Assembly: GCF_030137545.1 (NCBI RefSeq)
Contig: NZ_JARUVL010000003.1
Location: 179,849-243,848 of the forward strand
Source: Virgibacillus sp. LDC-1
Lineage (GTDB): Bacteria; Bacillota; Bacilli; Bacillales; Amphibacillaceae
Length of the DNA stretch: 64,000 nt
Reading direction: 5' to 3'
The notes beneath the pieces were generated by a model. It searched no databases and was not told the DNA's origin. It saw nothing but the letters and a program-made list of their open reading frames with translations. This document shows positions 34,804 to 43,980 of the stretch, one piece after another (the stretch's first letter is position 1; each line of letters begins with the position of its first letter). Both the position numbers and the translations under genes were made by a program.

Positions 34804-35571
34804 TTATTCCTGCTCCATAATGATAATTTCCACACGCCGGTTTTTACTCCAATTGGCTGGCGAATCATTTGGTGCAATTGGTCTTGTATCTGCATAACCA
34901 ACCGTAGAAAACCGTGATTGATCAAATTGATTTTCTTTAATCAAAAACCGTACAACACTACTAGCTCTAGCCCCCGATAATTCCCAGTTGGAAGGATAGC
35001 GATAATTAGAAATCGGTCGATTATCCGTATGACCTTCTACCTTCACGTGATTTGGAATCTTTTCCAAAAGTGACCCGACCTTATTCAAAAATGGCTTTCC
35101 AGAAGCAAGAATATCTGCTTCTCCTGAATCAAAAAGGACACTTTCCTGTAGAACAAGAACAACACCACGATCCGTCCGATTAGCTGTTATTACATTATGT
35201 AGTCCATTTTCATCAAGGTATGCTTCCACATCGCTCATTAAAGTATTTAAGGAATCCTCTTTGTTCTTTTCTTCCTCCGTCTGATCTTTCTTCCCTTCAT
35301 CCGGTGTATCAAACTCATTGGATTGCTTACCACTTTCCTGTTGACTTGGGCTTTGCGTAGGGTTCTCCATTGGAACTGGAGATGGATTAAAATCAAATAT
35401 CATTCGATTTCGGAATGATTCTGATACAGCTTCAAATTTCACTACATCAATTTGTGACATCGAGAAGAGCAATATGAAAAAAACGAGAATCAGTGTAACC
35501 ATATCGGAATACGTTACCATCCATTTCGGTGCACCGAGCTTTTTGCTTTTTCGAATTTCTCTACGCTTCAT
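34804..35571 (-). CDS. motS: flagellar stator protein MotS
   Basis: Peptidoglycan-anchored half of the MotPS stator, which in Bacillus couples sodium flow to flagellar rotation. From the ATG at 35571 the protein has 255 residues. It has a single membrane helix (about 20-42) with the essential Asp in PKWMVTYSDMVTLILVFFIL, an Asp/Glu-rich linker, and an OmpA-like domain. That domain has KVEGHTDNRPISNYRYPSNW and FSTVGYADTRPIAPNDS. The start overlaps the stop of motP by 11 bp, with GGGAG upstream. Sodium rather than proton coupling is inferred from the MotPS family. Confidence 0.93.
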   Translation of the reverse strand: MKRREIRKSKKLGAPKWMVTYSDMVTLILVFFILLFSMSQIDVVKFEAVSESFRNRMIFDFNPSPVPMENPTQSPSQQESGKQSNEFDTPDEGKKDQTEEEKNKEDSLNTLMSDVEAYLDENGLHNVITANRTDRGVVLVLQESVLFDSGEADILASGKPFLNKVGSLLEKIPNHVKVEGHTDNRPISNYRYPSNWELSGARASSVVRFLIKENQFDQSRFSTVGYADTRPIAPNDSPANWSKNRRVEIIIMEQE

Positions 35572-36382
35572 GGAAGCTCTCCCTCGCGATAGAAGCTTGT
35601 GCATCGTCTTCTTCCTCTAATGATGCATCACTTGAAAGAAATGCGCTCAGCTTTTCTTCCAATATTCGCGGATTCTGCCCTGATTGTACACCAATAACGC
35701 CTTCTATAATAACTTGCTTTAAGAATACTTCTTCTTCTGTTTTATTTTCTAGCTTACTTGCCATTGGAATAAATACCAAGTTGGCAAGTACGGTTCCATA
35801 CAGTGTTGTTAATAAGGCAACCGCCATGCTAGGACCTAAAGTTGAAGGGTCTTGAAGCGTATTTAGCATTAGTACGAGCCCAACTAATGTACCAATCATT
35901 CCCCAAGCAGGCGCATACTCTCCACATTTTTCGATAATCAGTCTTCCGCGATAATGCCGATCCTCTATCGCCGTTATTTCTGCACTCATTATGTCATGAA
36001 TGACATCAGGCTCGATTCCATCTACTGTTAATAATATTCCTTTTCGAATAAATGGATCTTCTACTTCATCTAATTCATTCTCCAAGGCTAAAATACCTTC
36101 TCTTCTTGCCCGCTCCGACAATCTGATAAACAAGCGGATGAGCTCTGGTAGTTTCTGATCATGTTTACGAAAAGCCTCTTTAAGTACTTTGTTCGTCATC
36201 TTAATGTGTTCCATTTTAAAATTGATGAGTAACGAAGCAATAAGCCCTCCAATTACAATGAATATGGATGAAATATCAAAAAACGATGTTGCATTACTGC
36301 CACCTTTTGAAATGATAGCAAGCATAATCATAACAAAGCCTAATGTAATGCCGATTGGAGTTAATAAATCGCGTTTTCTCAT
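35561..36382 (-). CDS. motP: flagellar stator protein MotP
   Basis: A four-helix membrane protein of 273 residues, partner of MotS. Hydrophobic segments lie at about 8-28 (PIGITLGFVMIMLAIISKGG), 31-51, 143-166 (APAWGMIGTLVGLVLMLNTL) and 178-200. The cytoplasmic loop between helices 2 and 3 carries rotor-interacting charged residues. The C terminus is acidic. I start at the ATG at 36382 with GGGGAG 8 nt upstream. It follows ccpA at 112 bp, the same ccpA-motP-motS order as in B. subtilis. Confidence 0.93.
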   Translation of the reverse strand: MRKRDLLTPIGITLGFVMIMLAIISKGGSNATSFFDISSIFIVIGGLIASLLINFKMEHIKMTNKVLKEAFRKHDQKLPELIRLFIRLSERARREGILALENELDEVEDPFIRKGILLTVDGIEPDVIHDIMSAEITAIEDRHYRGRLIIEKCGEYAPAWGMIGTLVGLVLMLNTLQDPSTLGPSMAVALLTTLYGTVLANLVFIPMASKLENKTEEEVFLKQVIIEGVIGVQSGQNPRILEEKLSAFLSSDASLEEEDDAQASIARESFHEA

Positions 36383-36494
36383 ATATTCTTCTCCCCAAAC
36401 CATGTTGATTATTACCGAAACAACTAGAAAAGCATGTCCATCTTATAAAAATACTAGAAGGTTATATCTCGTGTTCTTACTTTATATATCGACA

Positions 36495-37496
36495 TTATTT
36501 ATCTTTTGTTGAGTTTCTTTCTACAATTCGATGTGGTAGTACGACATTTTTTTCTTCTACTTGTTCTTTATTCATATATTTAGTTAATAGGCGCATCGCT
36601 ACTGCCCCAATATCATACATTGGTTGTACTATTGTTGATAATGTTGGACGAACCATTGTAGCTAATCTTGTATTATCAAAGCCAAATACTTCAAGATCAT
36701 CTGGAATAGAATATCCCAAATCTTGTGCACCATGAATAACACCAAGCGCCATCTCATCCGACGCTACAAACACTGCATCAGGCTTCTCTTCTAGTTGAAG
36801 TAGTTTTTCAATCGACTTCATTCCAGAATCATACGTATAATCACCATGAATGATATATGCGTCATTTAATGTCATTGCTGTTTCTTTAAAAGCACGTTTA
36901 TATCCTTCGTACTTTAACTGATTAATGATTGTATCTTCTTCTCCTGAGATAAACGCGATTCGCTTATTCCCTTTGTCAATTAAAAACTTAGTCGCTTCAA
37001 AGGCTGCTGCCTCATAATCAATATTAACTGACGGAATTTTTCCAGAGCCATCATAGGTTGCTGCTAATACTACTGGAACGGAAGCAGTTGAAAACTGTTT
37101 AATGTGCTCTTCAGAAATATTTCCACCCATAAACAATATTCCATCCACTTGCTTTTCGAGCATGGTATTAATGAGCTGTAACTCTTTATCCATGTTTTGA
37201 TCCGAATTACTTAAGATAATATTATATTTATACATCGTAGCTATATCTTCTATTCCTCTTGCTAACTCTGCAAAGAAGATGCTCGAAATATCGGGGATAA
37301 TAGCTCCAACTGTTGTCGTTTTTTTACTTGCTAGTCCCCGCGCAACCGCATTTGGACGATATCCTAATTGTTCAATTGTTGCTAACACTTTTTTTCTTGT
37401 GGCAGGTTTCACATTTGGATTGCCGTTTACAACGCGTGAAACCGTCGCCATTGATACATTGGCTTCTCTGGCAACATCATATATTGTTATTGTCAT
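36495..37496 (-). CDS. ccpA: catabolite control protein A
   Basis: LacI/GalR-family global regulator that binds cre sites together with HPr-Ser-P and represses or activates carbon genes. The 333-residue protein has the helix-turn-helix [20 protein letters not shown] at its N terminus and the hinge [20 protein letters not shown]. The periplasmic-binding-like core ends in [20 protein letters not shown]. These match CcpA closely, more than other LacI members. It lies between aroA and motP, as in B. subtilis. Many metabolic genes in this window (ackA, acuABC) are CcpA targets elsewhere, although I did not find clear cre sites. Confidence 0.95.
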   Translation of the reverse strand: MTITIYDVAREANVSMATVSRVVNGNPNVKPATRKKVLATIEQLGYRPNAVARGLASKKTTTVGAIIPDISSIFFAELARGIEDIATMYKYNIILSNSDQNMDKELQLINTMLEKQVDGILFMGGNISEEHIKQFSTASVPVVLAATYDGSGKIPSVNIDYEAAAFEATKFLIDKGNKRIAFISGEEDTIINQLKYEGYKRAFKETAMTLNDAYIIHGDYTYDSGMKSIEKLLQLEEKPDAVFVASDEMALGVIHGAQDLGYSIPDDLEVFGFDNTRLATMVRPTLSTIVQPMYDIGAVAMRLLTKYMNKEQVEEKNVVLPHRIVERNSTKDK

Positions 37497-37753
37497 TTGT
37501 AATTCCTCCTACTGCTATTTACTAATTTCGTTAAGGCTTGATTATTACTACATTAAATATTTCAAACGTATCCTCACTTTTGTTATTATCATACTCCAGG
37601 ATGAGAAAAATTACAAAGAGTATGTGAAATTAAATACGAATAAACCATTATCTAGCATAGATGACTACAATTATGTCTCTTAATAAGATAAAAGCAAAAA
37701 AGATGATTTAAAACAAGCGTATTTAAATTAAAATCCAAAAAATTTCATGACAG

Positions 37754-37872
37754 TTTGAAAATGGGTTCGATTTCCTCGGGCACGGCCTCACCTAACTCGG
37801 AAAAGAAAGTCTGCTTTTCCGAGTAGATTTTCGGCTCGTGCTATTCCCGAAGGAAGTCTCACCCATTTCAAA
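37754..37872. repeat. palindromic interspersed repeat (Bacillaceae REP/MITE-like)
   Basis: A 119-bp element with nested inverted repeats. Outer arms TTTGAAAATGGGT (37754-37766) and ACCCATTTCAAA (37861-37872) enclose matching TTCC..CGGG..CACG..GCC segments. The central perfect hairpin is ACTCGGAAAAG / CTTTTCCGAGT (37795-37805 and 37814-37824). On the minus strand GCACGAGCCGAAAAT and GAGGCCGTGCCCGAGG resemble a repeat I remember as common in Bacillaceae genomes. The motif AGAGTCTGGGACAAAA (minus, near 37962-37947) is another widespread repeat. No open reading frame. Confidence 0.7.
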
Positions 37873-37886
37873 TGCTCGATTTATTT

Positions 37887-37900
37887 CATTTAATTAAATG
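37887..37900. repeat. 14-bp perfect palindrome
   Basis: CATTTAATTAAATG is self-complementary over 14 bp. It lies between the interspersed repeat and the aroA stop. It may be part of the same repeat insertion. Confidence 0.4.
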
Positions 37901-37972
37901 TAAGTTATTGTCGTCCATATTTCGTTCGGTAATTTTAGATGAAAAATTGTTTTGTCCCAGACTCTTTCCAAT

Positions 37973-39049
37973 TCACTTAATTTGATTTTGAAGCTTCGTT
38001 ATTTCATCCATGAAATGATGAAACATTGGAATATCCATTTGTTGCGCCGAATCCGATAATGCAACGGCTGGATCTGGGTGCACCTCTGCCATAATACCAT
38101 CTGCACCGATAGCAAGTGCCGCTTTTGCCGTTGGCAATAATAAATCTCTTCTACCAGTTGAATGGGTAACATCCACCATAACAGGCAGATGTGTCTCTTT
38201 CTTTAATATTGGAACGGCTGAAATGTCTAGTGTATTTCTTGTCGCTTTTTCATATGTTCGAATGCCACGCTCACATAAAATAATATTGCCATTTCCTCTA
38301 GAAATAATATATTCCGCAGCATTAATAAACTCTGCTATTGTCGCTGATAGTCCACGCTTAAGCAGAACAGGCTTATCTACATCACCTGCTGCCTTTAACA
38401 ATTCAAAGTTCTGCATATTTCTTGCACCAATTTGAATAATATCTACATAGTCAAGGGCTTTTTCAATATGCGCTGGATTAACAATTTCACTTACAACAGC
38501 AAGATCGTATTTATCAGCTACCTTCTTCAAGATTTCTAATCCCTCTAAGCCAAGTCCTTGAAAGTCATATGGTGAAGTACGTGGTTTAAAAGCACCACCG
38601 CGCAAGAATTTAATTCCTCTTTGCTTTACTGCAGCTGCAACTTTTTCAACTTGTTCATACGTTTCCACTGAACAAGGACCGATGACATATTGTACTGCTC
38701 CATTTCCAATTGACGTATCCTGGACTTGAATGATCGTATCTTCTGGCTTCTTCTTTCGAGAAACAAGCAATGCTTTACGATGATCATCCTCTTGCAGCTC
38801 CAAGCTAGCTTTAAAAATTTCCTTAAATATATGTTCAATCGTTGAACTTTCAAAAGGCCCTTCATTCTGTTCTACAATTTTGTTTAGCATTTCCCGTTCT
38901 CGCACCGGATCGAACCGTTTCATACTTTGTTTATTTTTAATCGCACCTATTTCTTGGACAAGCTTCGCGCGTTGATTGATCAATTGTAATAATTTCAAAT
39001 TTACTTCATCCAATTCAGCGCGTAATTGATCCATCTTCAAATTACTCAT
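37973..39049 (-). CDS. aroA: bifunctional DAHP synthase / chorismate mutase
   Basis: First enzyme of aromatic amino acid synthesis, fused to an N-terminal AroQ-type chorismate mutase domain that serves as the feedback sensor. The length of 358 residues is that of B. subtilis AroA. The mutase part has [20 protein letters not shown] and [10 protein letters not shown]. The synthase has [42 protein letters not shown] and [15 protein letters not shown] start at the ATG at 39049 since GGGGGAGGATTTC precedes it; the longer frame adds AT-rich noncoding sequence. It is upstream of ccpA on the same strand, separated by the repeat region. Confidence 0.96.
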   Translation of the reverse strand: MSNLKMDQLRAELDEVNLKLLQLINQRAKLVQEIGAIKNKQSMKRFDPVREREMLNKIVEQNEGPFESSTIEHIFKEIFKASLELQEDDHRKALLVSRKKKPEDTIIQVQDTSIGNGAVQYVIGPCSVETYEQVEKVAAAVKQRGIKFLRGGAFKPRTSPYDFQGLGLEGLEILKKVADKYDLAVVSEIVNPAHIEKALDYVDIIQIGARNMQNFELLKAAGDVDKPVLLKRGLSATIAEFINAAEYIISRGNGNIILCERGIRTYEKATRNTLDISAVPILKKETHLPVMVDVTHSTGRRDLLLPTAKAALAIGADGIMAEVHPDPAVALSDSAQQMDIPMFHHFMDEITKLQNQIK

Positions 39050-39227
39050 TGAAATCCTCCCCCTAACGTTTTTTCTCGAGTCAAAATAATAATTAGAGAC
39101 AATTATAGCTAAAAATTTTTCCTTTGTCATTAATAAGTTTATAATTAAGTCGATATTAATACTGAACGGTTTTGCTAGAAAAATAGAAGCATATTTTCTA
39201 GATTACTTGCGAAAGGAATTAATCTAA

Positions 39228-41354
39228 ATGAACGATTTAATTTTTGCACTAGATATCGGTACACGTTCTGTTACAGGAATTATTCTTAAAAAAAGTGAAG
39301 ATACATTTGAACTTATTGATTATCATATGGTTGAACACAAAGTAAGGTCCATGCAAGATGGTCAAATTCACGATGTCGTTAAGGTAGCCGAAGTAATAAT
39401 AGAAGTAAAAGCACACCTTGAAAAAAAACATGGTCCACTGCTAAAGGTATGTGTAGCAGCAGCTGGTAGAGCTTTAAAAACAATAGAAGCAACAGCCTCC
39501 ATGGAGCTACATCAACAACCAATTTCCAATATGGAAACCATTAAACATTTAGAGTTAAGTGCTGTGCATACAGCACAATTAGAGCTTATTGCACAAGAGA
39601 ACCACGTTAAGTCCCATGATTATTACTGTGTCGGCTATTCTGTACTTCAATTTAAATTGGATGGCGATCAAATTGGTTCCCTATTAGAACAAGCTGGTGA
39701 AGAAGCAAAAGTAGAGATCATCGCTACCTTTTTACCTAAGGTTGTCGTAGAATCTTTAATTGCTGCACTTTCTCGGGCAAACCTAGAAATGGAAGCACTC
39801 ACATTAGAACCGATTGCAGCGATAGATGTGTTAATTCCAAGCTCTATGCGCAGGCTCAATGTTGCACTCGTTGACATTGGCGCAGGCACGAGTGATATCG
39901 CTTTAACTGATAAAGGAACGATTGTTGCATATGGAATGGTGCCAGTAGCTGGTGATGAAATTACCGAAGCGGTTAGTGATGAATATTTACTTGATTTTCC
40001 GAAAGCAGAAAAAACAAAGCGAAATATCGTTGACAATGGAAAAGATGTCGTTGCTGATATTTTAGGATTCGAAACTACCATTACATATAATGAACTTGTT
40101 TCCCAAATTAGTCCAAGTATCGAGAAGCTCGCTGACGCAATCGCGGAAGAAATATACCGCTTGAATAATCGTTCTCCTAAGGCTGTAATGCTTGTTGGTG
40201 GGGGAAGTTTAACACCCGAACTAACGAAAGTGCTTGCAACGAAGCTACAATTACCAGCAAATCGAGTTGCGGTAAGAGGAATAGATGCCATTGAACAGCT
40301 CGAGCAAACTGACCTGCTTCCTACTGGTCCAGATTATGTAACACCAATTGGAATCGCAATTGCAGCAACTCAAAATCCTGTACATTATGTTTCCGTAAGA
40401 GTTAATGGTAAAACAATTCGCATGTTTGAGATGAAGCAACTTACCGTAGGAGATGCCTGTGTTCAAGCGGGATTAGAGATAAGAAAATATTACGGTCGAC
40501 CAGGTATGGCAGCGATGATTCAGCTAAATGGAAAAGAAATAACCCTTCCAGGGGGATATGGAAACCCACCACAACTTACGTTGAACGGTGTTCCAGTAAC
40601 AGTTGATGATAGAATTCATAATGGTGATATTTTACAAGTAGAAAAAGGCGCAGATGGGACTGCTTCCATTATTACAGTAGAAGAGCTTATTGGGGAGATG
40701 CCTACAATTACAGTAAACTTTGAGGAACAAGAATACACTGTAGATCCACAAATTTATATCAATAGGCAAAAAGCTTCTAAGCATGCTTACATTAAAGATA
40801 AAGATCGTATTGATTTAAAGCAGCCGAAAACAATACGAGATTTCCTCCAGTTTATAAAACGTGACACTTTGTTAGCGGACAAACAATTTGAAATTATCGT
40901 TAATTATAAAAATCTAGCATTAGAAGCTGGTGAAACAACGTTCTTTGTGAATGGAAAGGCTACTTCAATAGAGCATCCATTAAAGCATCGTGACCTCCTA
41001 GAAGTCACTTATGCAAAAGAACCGACAGTGCATGACCTTTTAAAGCAGCTTGATAAAAATTACTGGACGACTATTTCTATTACGTTCAATGATCAGCCTG
41101 TAACATTAAAACAAAAACAGCTTGTTGTTACAAGAAATGGAGTAGAATTAGATGAACAAGAAACATTACATCCTAACGATGAAATCTCCATCACAGAGAA
41201 AAAAAACGTATCCTTCATCTTTCAAGATGTATTCCGTTTTGTGGATATTGATTTGGCAACTATTACAGGAAACTTTAAGTTATACAAAAATAAAAACGTG
41301 TCCAGCTTTGACGATCCTATTCAAACGGGTGACCGTCTTTCCATCAAATCATAA
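39228..41354 (+). CDS. FtsA-like actin-fold protein with repeated C-terminal modules
   Basis: Residues 1-385 form an FtsA-type actin fold. Phosphate-1 is ALDIGTRSVTG (7-17), phosphate-2 is NVALVDIGAGTSDIAL (211-226), and the adenosine motif is VMLVGGGSLTPEL (320-332). A 1C-like insertion lies at about 85-170. The remaining 320 residues are unlike FtsA. They contain about five repeats of a strand, NG-type turn, then GD(I/L) pattern, centred near 450-471, 508-530, 571-593, 633-656 and 684-706 (for example LNGVPVTVDDRIHNGDILQV). This pattern recalls ThiS, TGS or SLBB beta-grasp modules. No C-terminal amphipathic membrane helix is visible. The gene is monocistronic, divergent from aroA and convergent with ytxH. 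The role is unknown, perhaps a cell-envelope or pilus-like scaffold. Confidence 0.8.
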   Translation: MNDLIFALDIGTRSVTGIILKKSEDTFELIDYHMVEHKVRSMQDGQIHDVVKVAEVIIEVKAHLEKKHGPLLKVCVAAAGRALKTIEATASMELHQQPISNMETIKHLELSAVHTAQLELIAQENHVKSHDYYCVGYSVLQFKLDGDQIGSLLEQAGEEAKVEIIATFLPKVVVESLIAALSRANLEMEALTLEPIAAIDVLIPSSMRRLNVALVDIGAGTSDIALTDKGTIVAYGMVPVAGDEITEAVSDEYLLDFPKAEKTKRNIVDNGKDVVADILGFETTITYNELVSQISPSIEKLADAIAEEIYRLNNRSPKAVMLVGGGSLTPELTKVLATKLQLPANRVAVRGIDAIEQLEQTDLLPTGPDYVTPIGIAIAATQNPVHYVSVRVNGKTIRMFEMKQLTVGDACVQAGLEIRKYYGRPGMAAMIQLNGKEITLPGGYGNPPQLTLNGVPVTVDDRIHNGDILQVEKGADGTASIITVEELIGEMPTITVNFEEQEYTVDPQIYINRQKASKHAYIKDKDRIDLKQPKTIRDFLQFIKRDTLLADKQFEIIVNYKNLALEAGETTFFVNGKATSIEHPLKHRDLLEVTYAKEPTVHDLLKQLDKNYWTTISITFNDQPVTLKQKQLVVTRNGVELDEQETLHPNDEISITEKKNVSFIFQDVFRFVDIDLATITGNFKLYKNKNVSSFDDPIQTGDRLSIKS

Positions 41355-41367
41355 AGTGGGTCTAAAA

Positions 41368-41408
41368 AAACTTCTTTCCATTTAAAGATGGAAAGAAGTT
41401 TTTTTTTA
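41368..41408. terminator. terminator between the FtsA-like gene and ytxH
   Basis: AAACTTCTTTCCAT (41368-41381) and ATGGAAAGAAGTTT (41388-41401) form a perfect 14-bp stem with a T run of nine. Confidence 0.95.
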
Positions 41409-41822
41409 CTTTTCTTTTTCTAGTTCATCCGCTGCCTTTTCCATTTGTTCTGCTACGTCATTCGCTGCTTCTAAAGCTTCATCTTCTTTTTTTCTTTTTT
41501 CTTGGAGCTTCGTTTGCACCGTATTGGTCAGATCCTGTGTTTTTTGTGAAACAGTCTTCGTTAATTCAGAAGTTGATTGTACTGCCTTATCTTTCCATTC
41601 ATTTCCTTTCACCAACGCTTTTTCCTTCCAATCGATTCCTTTCACTTGTGCGTTATCCTTCCATTCATAAGCACGTTCTTTTACCTTTAATGCACCTTCA
41701 TTAATATCTTCTCTAAGCTCTTTTCCTGCTTTTGGTGCAAGCATTAATGCTAAACCAGCTCCAACTGCTGCTCCCAGTATCGTACCAATTAAAAAATCTT
41801 TACTATTCACATTATCACTCAT
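41406..41822 (-). CDS. ytxH: YtxH-family general stress protein
   Basis: A 138-residue protein with an N-terminal Gly/Ala-rich hydrophobic stretch (FLIGTILGAAVGAGLALMLA then PKAGKELREDI) typical of YtxH. A long charged helix follows. Within it is a short internal repeat, WKDNAQVKGIDWKEKALVKG, with Trp every 11-12 residues (about 53-77). It follows ytxG by 20 bp. The ytxGHJ genes belong to the sigma-B and sigma-H regulons in B. subtilis, and a sigma-B promoter is visible ahead of ytxG here. ytxJ is absent from the cluster. Confidence 0.9.
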   Translation of the reverse strand: MSDNVNSKDFLIGTILGAAVGAGLALMLAPKAGKELREDINEGALKVKERAYEWKDNAQVKGIDWKEKALVKGNEWKDKAVQSTSELTKTVSQKTQDLTNTVQTKLQEKRKKEDEALEAANDVAEQMEKAADELEKEK

Positions 41823-41842
41823 GTAAATTCCTCCCCTAATAT

Positions 41843-42250
41843 CTATTTAGATTTGCTTTTCTTCCATAAATCGACCATTGCCGCTCCCCATTTCACAGCC
41901 TGGGATGCTTGGTCTTTATTTCGGTAAGCATTCTCCGTAATACTAGTTGAAAGCTGACGAAGTGAACTATTAAAGTCCTTTATCGTTTCTCCAATACCCT
42001 TTGCTCCATCAAAGATACCATCTAGCTTCGATGTTTTTTGATTAACATCCTCTGCTAATTGATTTGTCTTCTTTAATAGTTCGGTTGTTTCAGAAGTTAT
42101 TCCTTCCATTTGCTTTTCTAAACCTTCTAACGTATTAGCGACATTGTTTAAGGTGCGTTGTGTTGCTTTCAAAGTGATTGCCAAATAAATAACCAGAACG
42201 GCAAAAGCAACAGCCGCAATGATTGCAGAAATGTATAAAAGACTTTCCAT
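41843..42250 (-). CDS. ytxG: DUF948 membrane protein YtxG
   Basis: A 135-residue protein with an N-terminal membrane helix (about 5-26, LYISAIIAAVAFAVLVIYLA) and a long coiled coil (TLNNVANTLEGLEKQMEGIT and onwards). It ends in a conserved AVKWGAAMVDLWKK. AAGGAGCTG precedes the ATG. It is the first gene of the ytxG-ytxH operon and has a near-perfect sigma-B promoter upstream (42347-42371). Its exact function is unknown. Confidence 0.9.
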   Translation of the reverse strand: MESLLYISAIIAAVAFAVLVIYLAITLKATQRTLNNVANTLEGLEKQMEGITSETTELLKKTNQLAEDVNQKTSKLDGIFDGAKGIGETIKDFNSSLRQLSTSITENAYRNKDQASQAVKWGAAMVDLWKKSKSK

Positions 42251-42346
42251 ATAAGATAACAGCTCCTTCTCTATTCTATTTATTGCTATGTGGAAAGTAT
42301 AGCTTGCTCACATGTAAATCCCAAAGTTAACGATTCTTTTTATTAT

Positions 42347-42371
42347 TTACCCTCGTTTTTGTTCGTTAAAC
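42347..42371 (-). promoter_or_regulatory. sigma-B promoter of ytxGH
   Basis: GTTTAA (42371-42366), 13-bp spacer, GGGTAA (42352-42347). Both hexamers match the sigma-B consensus GTTTAA / GGGWAW completely. A second, sigma-A-like promoter closer to the gene reads TTGGGA, 17 bp, TATACT. Confidence 0.7.
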
Positions 42372-42478
42372 ATAACCTATGTTAGTATGCCTCAAAAAGT
42401 AAGGTAACTATGTACTAATTTCGACAAAGACTAAAAAAATCCTGCATCATTTTAGAACTTTATATCTTAATTATAACA

Positions 42479-42513
42479 AAAAGAGTCTATGATTTTCATT
42501 ACTAGACTCTTTT
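42479..42513 (-). terminator. terminator after murC
   Basis: AAAAGAGTCTA (42479-42489) and TAGACTCTTTT (42503-42513) form an 11-bp perfect stem with a T tail. Confidence 0.85.
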
Positions 42514-42532
42514 GTTTCATCTATTGGTTAAA

Positions 42533-43834
42533 TTAAACTTGTGAGATGTTGGTTTCATACGCTTGCTGAAATTTTTGAATGTCTCCAGCACCCATAAAGA
42601 TTAAAATATGATCTGTATGGCTGGACAATGTATCGATATTTTCCATCGTAAGGATATTACTATGGTGAACAAGCTTTTGTAAATCATGAATTGTTAGCTG
42701 TCCACTTTCTTCTCTTGCAGATGCAAATATGTCACATAAATAAACATGATCGGCTAGATTAAGACTATCTGCAAACTCCTGTAAAAACGTTTTTGTTCTT
42801 GTAAATGTATGTGGTTGAAAAATAGCGACAATCTCTTTTTCTGGATATTTTTTTCGAGCTGAATCAATCGTCGCCGTAATCTCCTTTGGATGATGCGCAT
42901 AGTCGTCAATCAAAATTTGATTGCCTATTTTTTTCTCTGAGAAGCGACGCTTTACACCTTGAAAGGAGTATATATGCTTGATTATATCTGTGTCAATACC
43001 TTCGTAATGACAAATTGCGATTACAGCTAAAGCATTAAGTACATGATGATCCCCGTACATTGGTATCGTAAACGTATCATAATACGTATTGCGAACATAT
43101 ACTTCAAAGGAAGTCCCATTTCCGGTTTGCATCACATTTTGCGCTTGAAAATCGTTTGTAGGTAAAAATCCATAATAAACAACCGGAACCTTTGCCTGGA
43201 TTTGCTGTAATTGTTCATCATCCCCACATGCAATTATTCCTTTTTTTACCTTATCAGCCATGGACTGAAATGCATCAAATACATCATTAATACTTGAGAA
43301 ATAATCTGGATGATCAAAATCAATATTTGTCATAATAGCATAATCCGGTTCATACTTTAAAAAATGCCTTCTATATTCACATGCTTCAAAAACGAAATAT
43401 TTACTATCCACATGGCCCTTTCCAGTACCATCTCCGATTAAATAGGAAATTGGAAATGCATGATCTAGCACATGGGCAAGTAAACCGGTTGTAGATGTTT
43501 TTCCATGAGCACCTGTAACAGCAATACTTGTATATTGCTTTAACCATTCCCCTAAAAATTCATGATAACGGTAAAAGGTTACTCCACGTTCTTTCGCAGC
43601 CTTTATCTCAACATGATTATCAGGAAACGCATTACCCGCTATAACGGTGTAGTCATCCTTGATGTTTTCTTCTGAGAAAGGGTAAATCGGAATGTTCTTT
43701 GCCTCTATTGCTTCTTGCGTAAAAAAACGTTTCTCCACATCCGAGCCTTGAACGGTTTCACCTGAATCATGAAGTATTTGGGCAAGTGCACTCATTCCCG
43801 TTCCCTTAATACCAATAAAATGGTAAGTTGTCAT
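42533..43834 (-). CDS. murC: UDP-N-acetylmuramate--L-alanine ligase
   Basis: Adds L-alanine to UDP-MurNAc, the first amino acid of the peptidoglycan stem peptide, in the cytosol. The 433-residue protein has the UDP-binding [18 protein letters not shown] at its N terminus. The ATP loop is [16 protein letters not shown] near residue 105. [10 protein letters not shown] and [10 protein letters not shown] follow. I start at the ATG at 43834 because AGGTTCTTTTAT with GGAGG is just upstream; an 18-residue longer frame has no Shine-Dalgarno. In B. subtilis it directly follows sftA, while here a phosphoribosyltransferase gene lies between. Confidence 0.97.
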   Translation of the reverse strand: MTTYHFIGIKGTGMSALAQILHDSGETVQGSDVEKRFFTQEAIEAKNIPIYPFSEENIKDDYTVIAGNAFPDNHVEIKAAKERGVTFYRYHEFLGEWLKQYTSIAVTGAHGKTSTTGLLAHVLDHAFPISYLIGDGTGKGHVDSKYFVFEACEYRRHFLKYEPDYAIMTNIDFDHPDYFSSINDVFDAFQSMADKVKKGIIACGDDEQLQQIQAKVPVVYYGFLPTNDFQAQNVMQTGNGTSFEVYVRNTYYDTFTIPMYGDHHVLNALAVIAICHYEGIDTDIIKHIYSFQGVKRRFSEKKIGNQILIDDYAHHPKEITATIDSARKKYPEKEIVAIFQPHTFTRTKTFLQEFADSLNLADHVYLCDIFASAREESGQLTIHDLQKLVHHSNILTMENIDTLSSHTDHILIFMGAGDIQKFQQAYETNISQV

Positions 43835-43980
43835 ATAAAAGAACCTCCAAATATATATGTAGGAAAAATATCTTTTTCCCAATATCAATTAACCTAGGTG
43901 AATAATTCACCAATATCGATAATTATAGCAAAAGATAACAAGGAGCGAAACTGCTTTTTATTCCCGAAGAATAAGACCGT

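Noticed and set aside
37279..37683. 134-residue plus-strand frame overlapping ccpA
   Set aside because: It is a shadow of ccpA on the other strand, without a ribosome-binding site, extending into AT-rich noncoding sequence.
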